Shown here: positions 41,700 through 54,638 of the stretch, in pieces
Layout: each line of letters begins with the position of its first letter
Position numbering within the stretch: the stretch's first letter is position 1
Source of the DNA: JANRKN01 sp033763435
GTDB lineage: Bacteria > Planctomycetota > Phycisphaerae > Phycisphaerales > UBA1924
Length of the DNA: 64,000 nt
Direction of reading: 5' to 3'
Assembly (NCBI GenBank): GCA_033763435.1
Contig: JANRKN010000007.1
Span: 7,904 to 71,903 of the forward strand
Notes under the pieces: model-generated
Databases searched by the model: none
Told to the model about the DNA's origin: nothing
The model's input: the letters and a program-made list of their open reading frames with translations, nothing else
Translations under genes and position numbers: made by a program

Positions 41700-44611
41700 G
41701 GCTGTGGGCTCGGGCTGGGACTCGAGCTCGGACTCGGGCTGGGACCTGCGCTGACAGCCCTCAGCCGCTCCCCGGCCTCGCGCACACGGCGGGCGGGCGC
41801 CGTCGGGTCCGCGCTCAGCGCAGCGTGCGCCGACGCGAGCAGCTCCAGCGCGTCCACATGCCGATCCAGCTTCGCCAGACACTCTCCCAAGATTGACCGC
41901 GCGATCTGTGTCTCCCACCGCGCGGCACCAAGCTTCTGCTCGCGGATCGCCAGCGCCCGACGGAGCAACGGCTCGGCCTCGCCCGCGCGACCCAGCTCAA
42001 GCAGGCAGCGCGCTCGCACGATCAGCGCGTCGGCCACATCCGCGCTCTCGGCGCGATGCACCTTCTCACGCAGCGCGAGCGCCTCAGCCGCGAGCGGCTC
42101 GGCCTCGCCCGCGCGGCCTGACTTGCGCCAGAGGTCCGCGAGCGTCAGGCACGCCGACGCGACCATCGGGTGTCCTTCGGGCCAGCGCGCCCGCGCCGCA
42201 CGCAGCACCGATTCGGCTTCGGCAAGCGCCTCCGCGCGCTTGCCCTCGGCCCAGTAATGCTCCGCGAGATTCCGACGGGCGTGCAGCGTGTCCGGATGCT
42301 CGGCGCCCTGATTCTTGACGCGGATCTCAACCGTCCGGCGCATCAGCGCTTCGGCCTCGGCATCCAGAATGGCCGCGCCCTGCGGGTCCACCGCCGGATC
42401 GGGCGCGATGTCGCGCAGCAGGTTCGCGAGGTTGCCCGACGCGGTCGCCGTTTCCGGATGATCGGGCCCGACCACGCGCTCCATCATCGCGAGCGACTCG
42501 CGCATCACGCGCTGCGCCTCGGCGATCTTGTCGGGTGTGCCCAGCTCGCGCAGGATGTTCGAGAGGTTGTTCAGGCTCTTGGCGACGTCGAAATGATCGC
42601 CCGGGAACGCCGCGCGATAGATGCTGAGCGCTTCGCGCGCGTTGGTCTCTGCCGCACGGAAGTCGCCCATTTCCTGCAGCAGGATTGCCTCGTTGTCGAG
42701 AAATTTCGCGACATTGGGGTCGCTTGGCGAAAACGCCTGGCGCCCGACGCGGATCGCCTCGGCGAACAGCTCTCGCGCTTCCTGGGGCCTTCCCTCGCGA
42801 CGGACGAGCGATGCGAGGTTGTTGGTCACGACCGCGGTGTTGACGTGCGCGGGCCCGAAAACTCTCTTCACGCCCTCGAGCAGTTCGCGTGTGAGCACCT
42901 CGCTCTCCCGCAGCTTGCCCAGGTCGTCCAGCAGCAGCGCATGGATCGCGATGATGCCCAGCGTCTCTTCGTGCTCGAGGCCGTAGGTCTTCTTCGCGAG
43001 CTCGACCGCGCGCCCCGAGTGCCGCTCGGCCTGATCGAGGACGCTGAGCACGCGATACGTATTAGCGATCGCGGCTCGCACGGCCAGCTCAACCTCGGGC
43101 GTCTCCGCGAGCGCGCCGTTGTCGACGCGCTTGGACGCGGCGTCGAGCGCCTGGCGCACCGTCGCGTCGCGCGCCATACCCGACTCGGGGTTGGCCGACT
43201 CGAGCATCTGCGTCAGGAACATGTTGACCGCCGTCGCGATCTGCGCCGAGCGTTCCGCCTGCGCGCGGGCCTTGTCCGCAGCTTCGCGCTGGGTCTGCGC
43301 CACCTCGCGCGCCTCGCGCTCAGACTTCTCCGCCGCGCGGGCCGCGTCGCGCTCAGTCCGCGCCTGCACAAATCCGATCACCGCCGCGGTCGTGCCCGTG
43401 AGCAGCGCGAGGCTCACCGCCGTACCCGCGGCGAGGGCCACGCGGTGTCGGCGCGCGAACTTCGCAAGCTTGTAGATCGTGTCGGGCGGTCCCGCGAGCA
43501 CGGGCTCACCCCGCAGATAACGCGCCAGCTCCTGCTCAAGCGCATCGGGCGAGGGGTACCGCCGCTCGCGGTCTTTTTCGAGCGCGCGGAGCGTGACCCA
43601 ATCCAGATCCGTCTTCAGATGACGCGCAAGCGCCTCGGACGTGAGCCCGCGCAACACGGCCAAAGCTCGGGCCTCGGGTGTGCCCGACAGCACGCGCACG
43701 CTCGGGCGCGGGGGCTCAAACTCGCGCAGGATCTTCGGCAGCGCCGCGATCGACGCGGTCCGCAGGCGCTGGGTATCGATCGGCAGCGTGCCCGTGAGCA
43801 GCTCGTAGAGAATCGCGCCCAGCGCGTACAGATCGGCACGTGTGTCGACGTCGAGGCCTTGCGTGTCGGCCTGTTCGGGGGCCATGTACTCGGGCGTGCC
43901 GAAGAACTGCCCCTGCGCGGTCACCAGCGTCCGCCCGCCCAGCGCGCCGCGCGTGGCTTTGGCGATGCCGAAGTCGATCACCCGCGGGAAGGGCGCGCCC
44001 GACTCATCGCGCGAGACGAGGATGTTCGAGGGCTTGAGGTCGCGGTGGATCACGCCTTTGGCGTGCGCGTGCTGCACCGCGCGGCAGACCTGCATCAGCA
44101 GCTTCACTCGCTCGGCGATCGGCAGGCGGTGCTCGTCGCAGAACGCGGTGATCGGCTGGCCCGGCACGAACTCCATCGCGAACCACGGGCGCCCGCCGTC
44201 GGTCGCGCCCGCTCCATAGACCTTCGCGATGTTCGGATGGTCCATCAGCGCCAGCGCCTGACGCTCGGCCTGGAAACGCTGCACAACGTCGCGTGTGTCC
44301 ATCCCCAGCTTCAGCACCTTCAGCGCCACGGGACGCCGGATCGTCTGCGTCTCCAGCGCCTCGTACACCATCCCGAACCCGCCCTCGCCGATCAAGCGCT
44401 GCACCAGATACGGCCCCACACGCATCCCCGGCAGCAGGTCGCGCTCCGACCGCAAGGGCATCGAGCCCGGCGGCGCTTCGTACAGATCGCGCGTGACGTC
44501 CGGCGCGGGCTCTGGACCGCGGTCGGATCCGCGCGCTGGGCCTAGGTCCTGGGTTGGAAGATCGTCGTTCACGGCTGGCACGCGTCCATCATCACAGAAA
44601 GGCTCCCGCAC
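41696..44611 (-). CDS. Hanks-type serine/threonine protein kinase with TPR tail (A)
   Basis: The ~970-residue protein has a kinase domain (IGEGGFGMVYEALE, VALKVLKLG, HRDLKPSN near residue 187, VIDFGIAKA, GTPEYMAPEQ), a membrane helix near 393-413 (VALAAGTAVSLALLTGTTAA) and a long series of TPR-like repeats with runs such as HPDTLHARRNLAEHYWAEGK and HPETATASGNLANLL. The tail would lie outside the cytoplasm and bind proteins. The start is uncertain: GTG 44611, 44581 or 44572. It lies 75 bases after a similar kinase and overlaps the methyltransferase. Confidence 0.9.
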   Translation of the reverse strand: MREPFCDDGRVPAVNDDLPTQDLGPARGSDRGPEPAPDVTRDLYEAPPGSMPLRSERDLLPGMRVGPYLVQRLIGEGGFGMVYEALETQTIRRPVALKVLKLGMDTRDVVQRFQAERQALALMDHPNIAKVYGAGATDGGRPWFAMEFVPGQPITAFCDEHRLPIAERVKLLMQVCRAVQHAHAKGVIHRDLKPSNILVSRDESGAPFPRVIDFGIAKATRGALGGRTLVTAQGQFFGTPEYMAPEQADTQGLDVDTRADLYALGAILYELLTGTLPIDTQRLRTASIAALPKILREFEPPRPSVRVLSGTPEARALAVLRGLTSEALARHLKTDLDWVTLRALEKDRERRYPSPDALEQELARYLRGEPVLAGPPDTIYKLAKFARRHRVALAAGTAVSLALLTGTTAAVIGFVQARTERDAARAAEKSEREAREVAQTQREAADKARAQAERSAQIATAVNMFLTQMLESANPESGMARDATVRQALDAASKRVDNGALAETPEVELAVRAAIANTYRVLSVLDQAERHSGRAVELAKKTYGLEHEETLGIIAIHALLLDDLGKLRESEVLTRELLEGVKRVFGPAHVNTAVVTNNLASLVRREGRPQEARELFAEAIRVGRQAFSPSDPNVAKFLDNEAILLQEMGDFRAAETNAREALSIYRAAFPGDHFDVAKSLNNLSNILRELGTPDKIAEAQRVMRESLAMMERVVGPDHPETATASGNLANLLRDIAPDPAVDPQGAAILDAEAEALMRRTVEIRVKNQGAEHPDTLHARRNLAEHYWAEGKRAEALAEAESVLRAARARWPEGHPMVASACLTLADLWRKSGRAGEAEPLAAEALALREKVHRAESADVADALIVRARCLLELGRAGEAEPLLRRALAIREQKLGAARWETQIARSILGECLAKLDRHVDALELLASAHAALSADPTAPARRVREAGERLRAVSAGPSPSPSSSPSPSPQP

Positions 44612-44686
44612 GCACGTTCGGTGCGGAAGGCGCCAACATCTTCACCTCATCATTGACGCACTTGGCCGCGTGAGCTTCGGAGCGCT

Positions 44687-47488
44687 TCAGCGTTCCGGCA
44701 GCGCCCTGAGCTGCTCGCGGAAGGGCGCCGCACGATCGGGCGCGCCAGCGAGGTCGGCGACAGTGATCGCCCGTCCGCACGCCTCGCGCTTGTTCCGCAC
44801 CGGCGCACGCTGATCGACCAACACCCACTGCGCGCCGGTGCAGGCGATCTCCAGCGCCTCGGCCGCACGCCCCTGCCTCGCCATCGCCTCGGCGAGCATC
44901 GTCATTGTCACGCCCCGGATGCCCGAGCCCTCGGGCAGAATTTTCTCGCGGATCCGCAGCGCTTCTCGCAGATGTCCCTCGGCCTCGGCCCACAACCCCG
45001 CCGACACCGCGTTGAAGCCCAGCATCGAGCGCGTCAGCGCGACCTCGGCATGGTCGGGGCCCAGCAGCCGCGCTCGCCGCTCCAGCACGTCCTCCAGCAC
45101 CTCGCGCGCCCTGTCAAACCGCTTGAGATCCGTCAGCACGTATGCCCAGTTGGTCGCGGAGATGATCGCCTGCGGATGGTCGCGCCCCAGCAGCTTCTCG
45201 AAGCCGCGCGTCACGCGCTCGCGCATCCGCTCGGAATCCTCCAGCCGCCCGATGCGCTGGTAGAGCGTCGAAAGGTGCGCCACGCTCGTCAGCGCGTCGA
45301 AGCTCTCCGCGCCCGAAACCTTCTCACGCAGCGCCAGCGTCTGGAGGTGCAGCTTCTCGGCGTCCTCAAACTGCCCGGCCTGCTCCATGGACTTGGCCAG
45401 GTTGTTCATCACCATCACCGTGCGCGGGTGCTCCGGGCCGTTGGCGCGCTGCGAGTACGCCAGGCGTTCCTTGCCCAGTTCCACCGCCTCGGCGTTGCGC
45501 CCCTGAAGCCGGCGCAGCTCCGCGAGCGAGCCGATCGCGATGTTCAGGTCGCTGCCCAGATCCGGCCGATCGCGCAGCGTCGCCACCAGCCCCGTGAGCA
45601 GGCTGTCCGACTCCGAGAGCTTCTCGGGCAGCTCCATGTTCGCGAGCGTCTCGCCCAGCCTTCGGATGGTGTCGAGCGTGCGTTCGTCGCCCTCGCCCTG
45701 CACGCGCCGGCGCATGGGCAGCAGCTCGCGGAAAATCTTCTCCGCCTCGACAAAGCGCCCCTGCTGCTGGTACTGCGTCCCCAGCGTGTTCATCGCGTTG
45801 AGGGTCGACGGATGCTCAGACCCCTGCGTTCGCCGACGGACCTCCAGCGTCCCCTCCACGATCGCAATAGCCTCCTTGTACCGCGCGAGATGCCCGAGGA
45901 TCATCGCGCGCCACTCACCGGCGTGGAGTGTTTCCACATCCTCCGCGCCAAGCCGCTTCGCGGCGTCCGCGTGCGCACGCTCCACGATCGGCAGCGCCTG
46001 CTCGTACAGCCCCAGGCCCCGATAGCTCTCGACGATCGCCAGCCTCACCGCGTGCGCCACGTCGGGCGCCTCGGCAAACTCGCGATCGATCCCTCCCGCG
46101 GCCTTGTCGAGCAAACTCGCCAGCGTCACGTCCAGACCATTCTCGTCCGGATCACCCGACGCGAGCGTCCGCGCAAGGAACTCGCTCACCGCCGTCGCCT
46201 TGCGCTCGGCCGCACGCGCCGCATCGCGCTGGCGGTTGGCCTCCGCGGTCGCGCCCTCGGCCTCGGTACGCCGAAGCACTTCCTGCCGTTCGGCCTCGCG
46301 CGCCCACAGGAACAGGACCGACATCCCGACCGACGCCCCTGCCAGCAACAGCACGATCGCCGCCGCCGAGCCCACCAGCAGCTTGTTGCGCTGGGCGAAC
46401 TTCGTGAGCTGGTACACCGCGCTGGGCGGGCGCGCGAGGATCGGCTCGTTGCGCAGATACCTCGTCAGGTCCTCCGCGAGGTCCGACGCGGACTGATACC
46501 GCCGGGCCTTGTCCTTCTCGAGCGCGCGGTGCACGATCGTCTCGAGGTCCCCGCGCGCCGCGGGCACGAGCGTCGAGATCTTCGCGGGCGCCTCGTCGCA
46601 GATGATCCGCGCCGCCTCGTGCAGAGGCTTGCCCTCGATCCTGTGAGGCGCCCGGCCCGCGAGGCACTCATACAGGATCGCGCCCAGCGCGTAGACGTCC
46701 GCGCGGGTGTCGATCTCCGACGGGTCCGCCTTGACCTGCTCGGGGCTCATGTACCCCAGCGTGCCGATGATCTGCCCGACATCCGTCCGCGTCGTGCGCT
46801 CCTGAAACCCCTCGCCCGTGACGCGTGCGACGCCGAAGTCGAGCACCTTGGGCAGCCCGTCCGCGCCCACAAGAATGTTCGCGGGCTTGAGGTCGCGATG
46901 AATCACGCCCTTGGTGTGCGCGTGCTGCACGGCCTTGCAGACGCGGACGACAAGCAAAAGCTTCTCGCGCAGCCCGAGCCCCGACGCGTGCTCGGTGAGT
47001 GCCTTGCCTTCGACAAACTCCATCGCGAAGAACGGCAGCAGCCCGCGCGACGCCGCCGAACGCGCCCGCGCGAGCGCGACATCGCCCGTGATCGGGTCAT
47101 AAAACCCCGCCTCGATCACCTGCGCGATCCCGGGGTGACTCAGCCGCGCAAGCGTCTCGGACTCGTGCGCAAACCTCGCGAGCGCCTGCGGCCCCGCGAC
47201 GCCGGGCCTGAGCATCTTCACCGCCACGCGCCGACGCGGGCTCTCCTGCTCAGCCAGATACACCGTGCCGAACCCGCCCTCACCGAGCACGCGCCCGAGC
47301 TGATAGGGCCCGATGCGCTTGAGGTGCGTCGCGGGCGCGTCCGCGCCGTCGAGCCCGCCGGGCGTCGGCGTCCGGCTCATCGCGCCCGATCCGCCGGGCC
47401 GCGTCGGCGACATCAGCGTCGGCTGGTCTTCCGGCGGCAGCTCAGCCGAGGCCTCATCGTGCGGGGTTGGATCGTTGGGCGGGGTCAT
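44687..47488 (-). CDS. Hanks-type serine/threonine protein kinase with TPR tail (B)
   Basis: The 933-residue paralogue of kinase A has the same layout: a 50-residue variable N terminus, kinase domain (LGEGGFGTVYLAEQ, VAVKMLRPG, HRDLKPAN near residue 195, VLDFGVARV, GTLGYMSPEQ), a membrane helix near 375-400 and TPR-like repeats (HPSTLNAMNTLGTQYQQQGR, HPRTVMVMNNLAKSMEQAGQ). Starts with ATG 47488. The two kinases and the methyltransferase form one minus-strand unit, divergent from dnaK. Confidence 0.9.
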   Translation of the reverse strand: MTPPNDPTPHDEASAELPPEDQPTLMSPTRPGGSGAMSRTPTPGGLDGADAPATHLKRIGPYQLGRVLGEGGFGTVYLAEQESPRRRVAVKMLRPGVAGPQALARFAHESETLARLSHPGIAQVIEAGFYDPITGDVALARARSAASRGLLPFFAMEFVEGKALTEHASGLGLREKLLLVVRVCKAVQHAHTKGVIHRDLKPANILVGADGLPKVLDFGVARVTGEGFQERTTRTDVGQIIGTLGYMSPEQVKADPSEIDTRADVYALGAILYECLAGRAPHRIEGKPLHEAARIICDEAPAKISTLVPAARGDLETIVHRALEKDKARRYQSASDLAEDLTRYLRNEPILARPPSAVYQLTKFAQRNKLLVGSAAAIVLLLAGASVGMSVLFLWAREAERQEVLRRTEAEGATAEANRQRDAARAAERKATAVSEFLARTLASGDPDENGLDVTLASLLDKAAGGIDREFAEAPDVAHAVRLAIVESYRGLGLYEQALPIVERAHADAAKRLGAEDVETLHAGEWRAMILGHLARYKEAIAIVEGTLEVRRRTQGSEHPSTLNAMNTLGTQYQQQGRFVEAEKIFRELLPMRRRVQGEGDERTLDTIRRLGETLANMELPEKLSESDSLLTGLVATLRDRPDLGSDLNIAIGSLAELRRLQGRNAEAVELGKERLAYSQRANGPEHPRTVMVMNNLAKSMEQAGQFEDAEKLHLQTLALREKVSGAESFDALTSVAHLSTLYQRIGRLEDSERMRERVTRGFEKLLGRDHPQAIISATNWAYVLTDLKRFDRAREVLEDVLERRARLLGPDHAEVALTRSMLGFNAVSAGLWAEAEGHLREALRIREKILPEGSGIRGVTMTMLAEAMARQGRAAEALEIACTGAQWVLVDQRAPVRNKREACGRAITVADLAGAPDRAAPFREQLRALPER

Positions 47489-47829
47489 CGCATCTACCGC
47501 TCCGCAAGTGTGCCGCGCACGCGCGTGCCGGCCAGCCTGTCAGCCTGCGCCTCGGGCAATCCCGGCGCCCAAGGCTCAGAATCCGTCCCGATCGACAGAT
47601 TACCGGCCCGATCCGGACCCGCGAGGCCGGAGTTTCCCAAAACTGCCAGATCGGCAGCCCTGCCATGCGGCGCCCCCACTCTCGCCACGCCCGGGCCCCC
47701 GACCGCCCCCGCAGGCGGGCCCGGGCCGCTTCCATTCGATTCTGCCGTTCAAGCCACGCTGGCACGCCGGTTGCCCATCTCTCCCTCGCCGGCCGGTGAA
47801 CCCGGCGGGGTGTGAAAGGAACCGCGTCT
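47489..47829. other. intergenic region between kinase B and dnaK
   Basis: About 340 bases between divergent genes. No CIRCE element (TTAGCACTC with inverted GAGTGCTAA) is present. A CCCATCT near 47775 resembles a heat-shock sigma -10 but has no matching -35. AAAGGA at 47815-47820 is the dnaK ribosome-binding site. No credible coding frame. Confidence 0.5.
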
Positions 47830-49785
47830 ATGTCGAAGATCATCGGGATCGACCTGGGTACGACCAACTCCTGCGTCGCCATCATGGAGGGCGGACAGCC
47901 CAAGGTCCTCATCAACTCCTCGGGTAACCGCATCACGCCCTCGGTCGTCGGCTTCACCGACAAGGGCGAGCGTCTCGTCGGACAGCCCGCCAAGCACCAG
48001 CAGGTCACCAACCCCAAGAACACCATCTTCTCCATCAAGCGCTTCATGGGCCGTCGGCGCGTCGAGGTCGCCTCGGGAGGCGACTCCGGCTACGGCAAGA
48101 GCGGTAACGAAGAGAGCAAGGTCCCCTACGCCATCACGGGCGGCTCCGACGAGTTCGTCAAGGTCAAGGTCAATCAGGGCGAGTTCACGCCCCAGCAGAT
48201 CAGCGCCTTCATCCTCCAGGACCTCAAGAAAACCGCCGAGGACTACCTGGGCGAGAAGGTCGAGCGCGCGGTCATCACCGTCCCGGCCTACTTCAACGAC
48301 GCCCAGCGCCAGGCTACCAAGGACGCGGGCGAGGTCGCGGGCCTGAAGGTCGAGCGCATCATCAACGAGCCCACCGCCGCCGCGCTCGCCTACGGCCTCG
48401 ACAAGAAGAAGAACGAGAAGATCGCCGTCTTCGACCTCGGCGGCGGCACCTTCGACGTCTCCATCCTCGACATCGGCGACGGCGTCTTTGAAGTCCTCTC
48501 CACCAACGGCGACACGCATCTGGGCGGCGACGACTGGGACCAGGCCCTCATCGACTTCATCGCCGAGGAGTTCCGCAAGAAGGAAGGAATCGACATCCGC
48601 AAGGACGCGATGGCCCTCCAGCGCCTCAAGGAAGCCGCCGAGAAGGCCAAGACCGAGCTCTCCACCATGCAGGAGACCACGGTCAACCTGCCCTTCATCA
48701 CCGCCGACCAGAGCGGCCCCAAGCACCTTCAGGTCTCGATCACCCGCGCCAAGTTCGAGTCGCTCACCGCCGACCTCTTCGAGCGCCTCAAGGCCCCGTG
48801 CCTCAACGCCCTGCGCGATGCCAAGCTCGACCCCAGCAAGATCGATGAGGTCGTGCTCGTGGGCGGCTCCACGCGCATGCCCAAGGCCCAGCAGATCGCG
48901 AAGGAAATCTTCGGCAAGGAGCCCAACCGCAGCGTCAACCCCGACGAGGTCGTCGCGATCGGCGCAGCCATCCAGGGCGGCGTGCTCACGGGCGCCGTGA
49001 AGGACATCCTCCTCCTCGACGTCACGCCTCTCTCACTGGGCGTCGAAACCCTCGGCGGCGTTATGACGCGCCTCATCGAGCGCAACACGACCATCCCCAC
49101 CAGCAAGAAGGAAGTCTTCTCTACCGCCGCCGACGGCCAGACCAGCGTCACCATCAACGTCCTGCAAGGCGAGCGCGAGTTCGCCAAGGACAACCGTCTG
49201 CTCGGACGCTTTGACCTCGAGGGCATCCCCCCGGCGCCCCGCGGCATGCCGCAGATCGAGGTCGAGTTCGCCCTCGACGCCAACGGCATCCTCACCGTCA
49301 CCGCGACGGAGAAGTCCAGCGGCAAGAAGGCCGACATCAAGATCACCAACTCGGGAGGCCTCAACAAGGACGAGATCGAGCGCATGAAGCGCGACGCCGA
49401 GGCGCACGCCGCTGAGGACAAGGCCCGCCGCGAACTCGTCGACCTCAAGAACCGCGCCGACGCGTTCGTCATCCAGACCCGCAAGGCGCTGGAAGAGCAC
49501 GGCGGCAAGGTCTCCGCCGACGTCCGCGGCAAGGTCGAGTCCTCGCTCTCGAACCTCGAAGCCAAGATCAAGGGCGAAGACAAGTCCGCGATCGAGGCCG
49601 CGATGAAGGAGCTCGAGAACGCGAGCATGGAGCTGGGCAAGGTGATCTACGAAGAACAGGCCAAGAAGGCCGCGGCGGGCGCAGCGCCCGGCGGGTCGAC
49701 CAGTGAGGCGACCGCCGGCGCCCCCGGCGACAGCGCCGGCAAGAGGGACGACGTTATCGACGCCGACTTCAAGGTCAAGGAGTAA
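47830..49785 (+). CDS. dnaK: molecular chaperone DnaK (Hsp70)
   Basis: The 651-residue chaperone shows every family signature: [32 protein letters not shown], the interdomain [40 protein letters not shown], and a substrate domain with [17 protein letters not shown]. The C-terminus ends [11 protein letters not shown], a close variant of the usual DnaK tail. The ATG follows AAAGGA by 9 bases. It is monocistronic here, with no grpE or dnaJ next to it and a terminator directly downstream. Confidence 0.98.
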   Translation: MSKIIGIDLGTTNSCVAIMEGGQPKVLINSSGNRITPSVVGFTDKGERLVGQPAKHQQVTNPKNTIFSIKRFMGRRRVEVASGGDSGYGKSGNEESKVPYAITGGSDEFVKVKVNQGEFTPQQISAFILQDLKKTAEDYLGEKVERAVITVPAYFNDAQRQATKDAGEVAGLKVERIINEPTAAALAYGLDKKKNEKIAVFDLGGGTFDVSILDIGDGVFEVLSTNGDTHLGGDDWDQALIDFIAEEFRKKEGIDIRKDAMALQRLKEAAEKAKTELSTMQETTVNLPFITADQSGPKHLQVSITRAKFESLTADLFERLKAPCLNALRDAKLDPSKIDEVVLVGGSTRMPKAQQIAKEIFGKEPNRSVNPDEVVAIGAAIQGGVLTGAVKDILLLDVTPLSLGVETLGGVMTRLIERNTTIPTSKKEVFSTAADGQTSVTINVLQGEREFAKDNRLLGRFDLEGIPPAPRGMPQIEVEFALDANGILTVTATEKSSGKKADIKITNSGGLNKDEIERMKRDAEAHAAEDKARRELVDLKNRADAFVIQTRKALEEHGGKVSADVRGKVESSLSNLEAKIKGEDKSAIEAAMKELENASMELGKVIYEEQAKKAAAGAAPGGSTSEATAGAPGDSAGKRDDVIDADFKVKE

Positions 49786-49809
49786 CGTCCGTCACGTACC
49801 GCCTCACCC

Positions 49810-49843
49810 AAGGCCCCGGACACGCTCCGGGGCCTTGTTGTTT
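49810..49843 (+). terminator. rho-independent terminator of dnaK
   Basis: Perfect 11-base stem AAGGCCCCGGA/TCCGGGGCCTT with a 5-base loop, followed by GTTGTTT, 24 bases after the dnaK stop. Confidence 0.88.
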
Positions 49844-49870
49844 CCTGAGCCCGCGGCCCAAAGATCCCGC

Positions 49871-50611
49871 ATGGACTTCGTGATCGGCGCCGACGGCTGC
49901 CGCCTCGCTTCCGGCTCAATCGACGCGTGGGCCGCGGTCGAGCTGCGCGCGGGCGGCACCGCGCTCGCCCACGTCTTCCGCAGCACCCGCGAACTCTGGG
50001 ACTACGCCCGCCGCGCCCGGCGTGTGCTTCTCGACGTACCCATCGGCCTGCCCGAGAGAGGCCCGCGCGCGTGCGACGTGCTCGCGCGGAAACTCCTGGG
50101 CCCCCGCGCGGCCTCAGTCTTCCCCGCGCCCGAGCGCTGGATGCTCACGTGCGAAACCATCGCGCAGGCCGACGCGGCAAAGTCCGCTCGCGCGGGCCGC
50201 GCGACCAAGGTCCAGCGCCAGATGTGGAACCTCATGCCGCGGATCCGCGCGGTCGACGCGCTGCTGACCTCGGACCCGCTCGCGCGTGACACCATCGCCG
50301 AATGTCACCCCGAGCTCTGCTGGCGCGCGCTGAACGCGGGCGTGCCGCTCGCGCGCAGCAAGCACACGCCGACGGGCCTTGCCGACCGGCGCCGACTGAT
50401 CCGCGCAGCCATCCCCGACGCGCGCGCGCTCGAACGCACGCTGCTCGAAACCCCGGGCGTTGCGCCCGACGACGCGCTCGACGCGCTCGCGTGCGCGTGG
50501 GCCAGTGCGGGGGCCAGTGCGGGGGCCGCCGCGGGCGATCTCGTTTCGCTCCCCGATCCGCCCGAGCGCGACGCCGCCGGCCTTCGGATGCGGATGATGC
50601 TCCGCGCCTGA
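49871..50611 (+). CDS. DUF429-family predicted RNase H-like protein
   Basis: The 246-residue protein begins IGADGCRLASGSIDAWAAVEL and has VLLDVPIGLPERGPRACD, then ECHPELCWRALN and DDALDALACAWAS near the end. These motifs are those of the DUF429 group, predicted to have an RNase H-like fold, with acidic residues in D-G, D-P and DD-D positions. The biochemical role is unknown. ATG 49871 is chosen after the dnaK terminator; the frame is open back into dnaK. The ASAGASAGAAAGD stretch near the C terminus is low complexity. Confidence 0.78.
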   Translation: MDFVIGADGCRLASGSIDAWAAVELRAGGTALAHVFRSTRELWDYARRARRVLLDVPIGLPERGPRACDVLARKLLGPRAASVFPAPERWMLTCETIAQADAAKSARAGRATKVQRQMWNLMPRIRAVDALLTSDPLARDTIAECHPELCWRALNAGVPLARSKHTPTGLADRRRLIRAAIPDARALERTLLETPGVAPDDALDALACAWASAGASAGAAAGDLVSLPDPPERDAAGLRMRMMLRA

Positions 50612-50645
50612 GAGTCCGCCCGCGCCCCGGTCCTAGGCTCGCTCC

Positions 50646-51962
50646 ATGTCCCCGCCCGCTTCGCCCAACACCAAACCCGGCACGAGGGGGCCCGGCACCT
50701 TCGCGGCGTTCGGCGCACGCAACTACCGCGTCTTTGCCGCTGGGTTTCTGGGTTCGTCAGCCGGCCTCCAGATGCTGGGCCTGGCCGTCGGATACGAAGT
50801 CTGGGAACGCACGCGCGACCCGCTGCACCTGGGCTATGTCGGCGTGGCACGCGCGCTGCCGGTGGTGCTGCTTGCGCTCGTCGCGGGCCAGCTCGCGGAC
50901 GTGTTCGATCGGCGCAAGATGCTGATCTTCACCCAGACCGGCTTTGCGATCGGCGCCGGCCTGCTCGCTTGGGCCTCGTGGGCGGGCGCGCCACTCTGGA
51001 CGCTCTACGCGCTGCTCGTGCTGCTCGGGCTCTGCCGGGCGTTCAACGGCCCCTCGCGCGCCAGCCTGCTCCCGCTGCTCGTGCCCGACCCGGTCTTCCG
51101 CAACGCCGTCGCGTGGAACGCCAACATGTTCCAGATCTCCGCGATCGGTGGCCCGATCCTCGCCGGCGCGGTCATCGCCTGGACAGGCGCGGCATGGCCC
51201 GTGTACGTCATCACCGCCGCGGGCACGCTCGGGCTTGCCTGCGCGGGCCTCGCGCTCAGGCCCCGCGAGCAGGTCCGCGCCAAGGGCGGCATCACGCTCG
51301 CCGGCTTCTTCGCGGGCGCAACGCACATCTGGCGCGAGAAAACCATCTTCGGCGCAATCGCGCTCGACCTCTTCGCCGTGCTGCTCGGGGGCGCCACCGC
51401 GCTGCTCCCCATCTACGCCGAGGAAATCCTCCACGTCGGGCCCGTGGGCCTGGGCGCGCTCCGCGCGGCGCCGTTCGTCGGCGCGCTCCTGATGGGCCTC
51501 GCCCTCGCCCACCGTTCCGACTTCACCCGCGCAGGATCCGCCCTGCTCTGGTCTGTCGCGTGGTTCGGCCTTTTCACGATCGTCTTCGGCTTCTCGCAGG
51601 TCTTCTGGCTCAGCCTCGTCGCGCTGCTGGGCGCGGGCGCGGCCGACCAGATCTCTGTCGTCATCCGCCACGTGCTCGTCCAGCTCCGCACGCCCGACGA
51701 ACTCCGCGGGCGCGTCTCGGCCGTCAACTCCGTGTTCATCGAGTGCTCCAACGAGCTGGGCGCCTTCGAGAGCGGACTGGTCGCGAAGCTGTTCTCACCC
51801 ATCGTCAGCGTCGTCTCGGGCGGCATCGGCACGATCCTTGTCGTCGCGGGCGTCGCCGCGGGCGTGCCCGAATTGCGAAAGCTCGGCGCGCTCGAAGAAC
51901 CCGCGAAGCCGCAGCCCAGGCCCGCGCCCGAGCCCGAGCCCGAGCCGGAAGCCACGCCCTGA
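50646..51962 (+). CDS. MFS transporter (EntS/MFS_3-like exporter)
   Basis: The 438-residue protein has 12 predicted membrane helices, the loop 2-3 motif GQLADVFDRRKMLI, LLGLCRAFNGPSRASLLPLL and the loop before helix 12 with LRGRVSAVNSVFIECSNELGAFESG, typical of the MFS_3 exporter group. The C terminus is a Pro/Glu-rich tail (EPEPEPEATP). The substrate is not evident. It starts 34 bases after the DUF429 stop and precedes the comB-like gene by 32 bases. Confidence 0.88.
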   Translation: MSPPASPNTKPGTRGPGTFAAFGARNYRVFAAGFLGSSAGLQMLGLAVGYEVWERTRDPLHLGYVGVARALPVVLLALVAGQLADVFDRRKMLIFTQTGFAIGAGLLAWASWAGAPLWTLYALLVLLGLCRAFNGPSRASLLPLLVPDPVFRNAVAWNANMFQISAIGGPILAGAVIAWTGAAWPVYVITAAGTLGLACAGLALRPREQVRAKGGITLAGFFAGATHIWREKTIFGAIALDLFAVLLGGATALLPIYAEEILHVGPVGLGALRAAPFVGALLMGLALAHRSDFTRAGSALLWSVAWFGLFTIVFGFSQVFWLSLVALLGAGAADQISVVIRHVLVQLRTPDELRGRVSAVNSVFIECSNELGAFESGLVAKLFSPIVSVVSGGIGTILVVAGVAAGVPELRKLGALEEPAKPQPRPAPEPEPEPEATP

Positions 51963-51994
51963 ACGCCCGGAGTTCGCGCCGCTATCTTCTACTC

Positions 51995-54483
<2,489 letters not shown>

Positions 54484-54534
54484 GACAACGCCCACGGGCA
54501 GCAGGCCCCCAGCGCCAGCATCCGAGTTTCTTCG

Positions 54535-54569
54535 CAAGCCCTCGGCATCCGCCGGGGGCTTGTTGTTTT
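54535..54569 (+). terminator. rho-independent terminator of atpD
   Basis: A 12-base stem (CAAGCCCTCGGC with GCCGGGGGCTTG, one T-G pair), a 4-base loop and TTGTTTT, 51 bases after the atpD stop. Confidence 0.85.
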
Positions 54570-54638
54570 CACGGGTTCCCACGGCCGCCCGTCACCCCCG
54601 CTCTCCCCCACCCCTTCCAACCCGGCAACGATGAGCGC

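Noticed and set aside
47740..47829. Heat-shock control site for dnaK (CIRCE or sigma-32 promoter)
   Set aside because: No CIRCE inverted repeat is present; CCCATCT resembles a -10 but has no CTTGAA-type -35 at the right distance.
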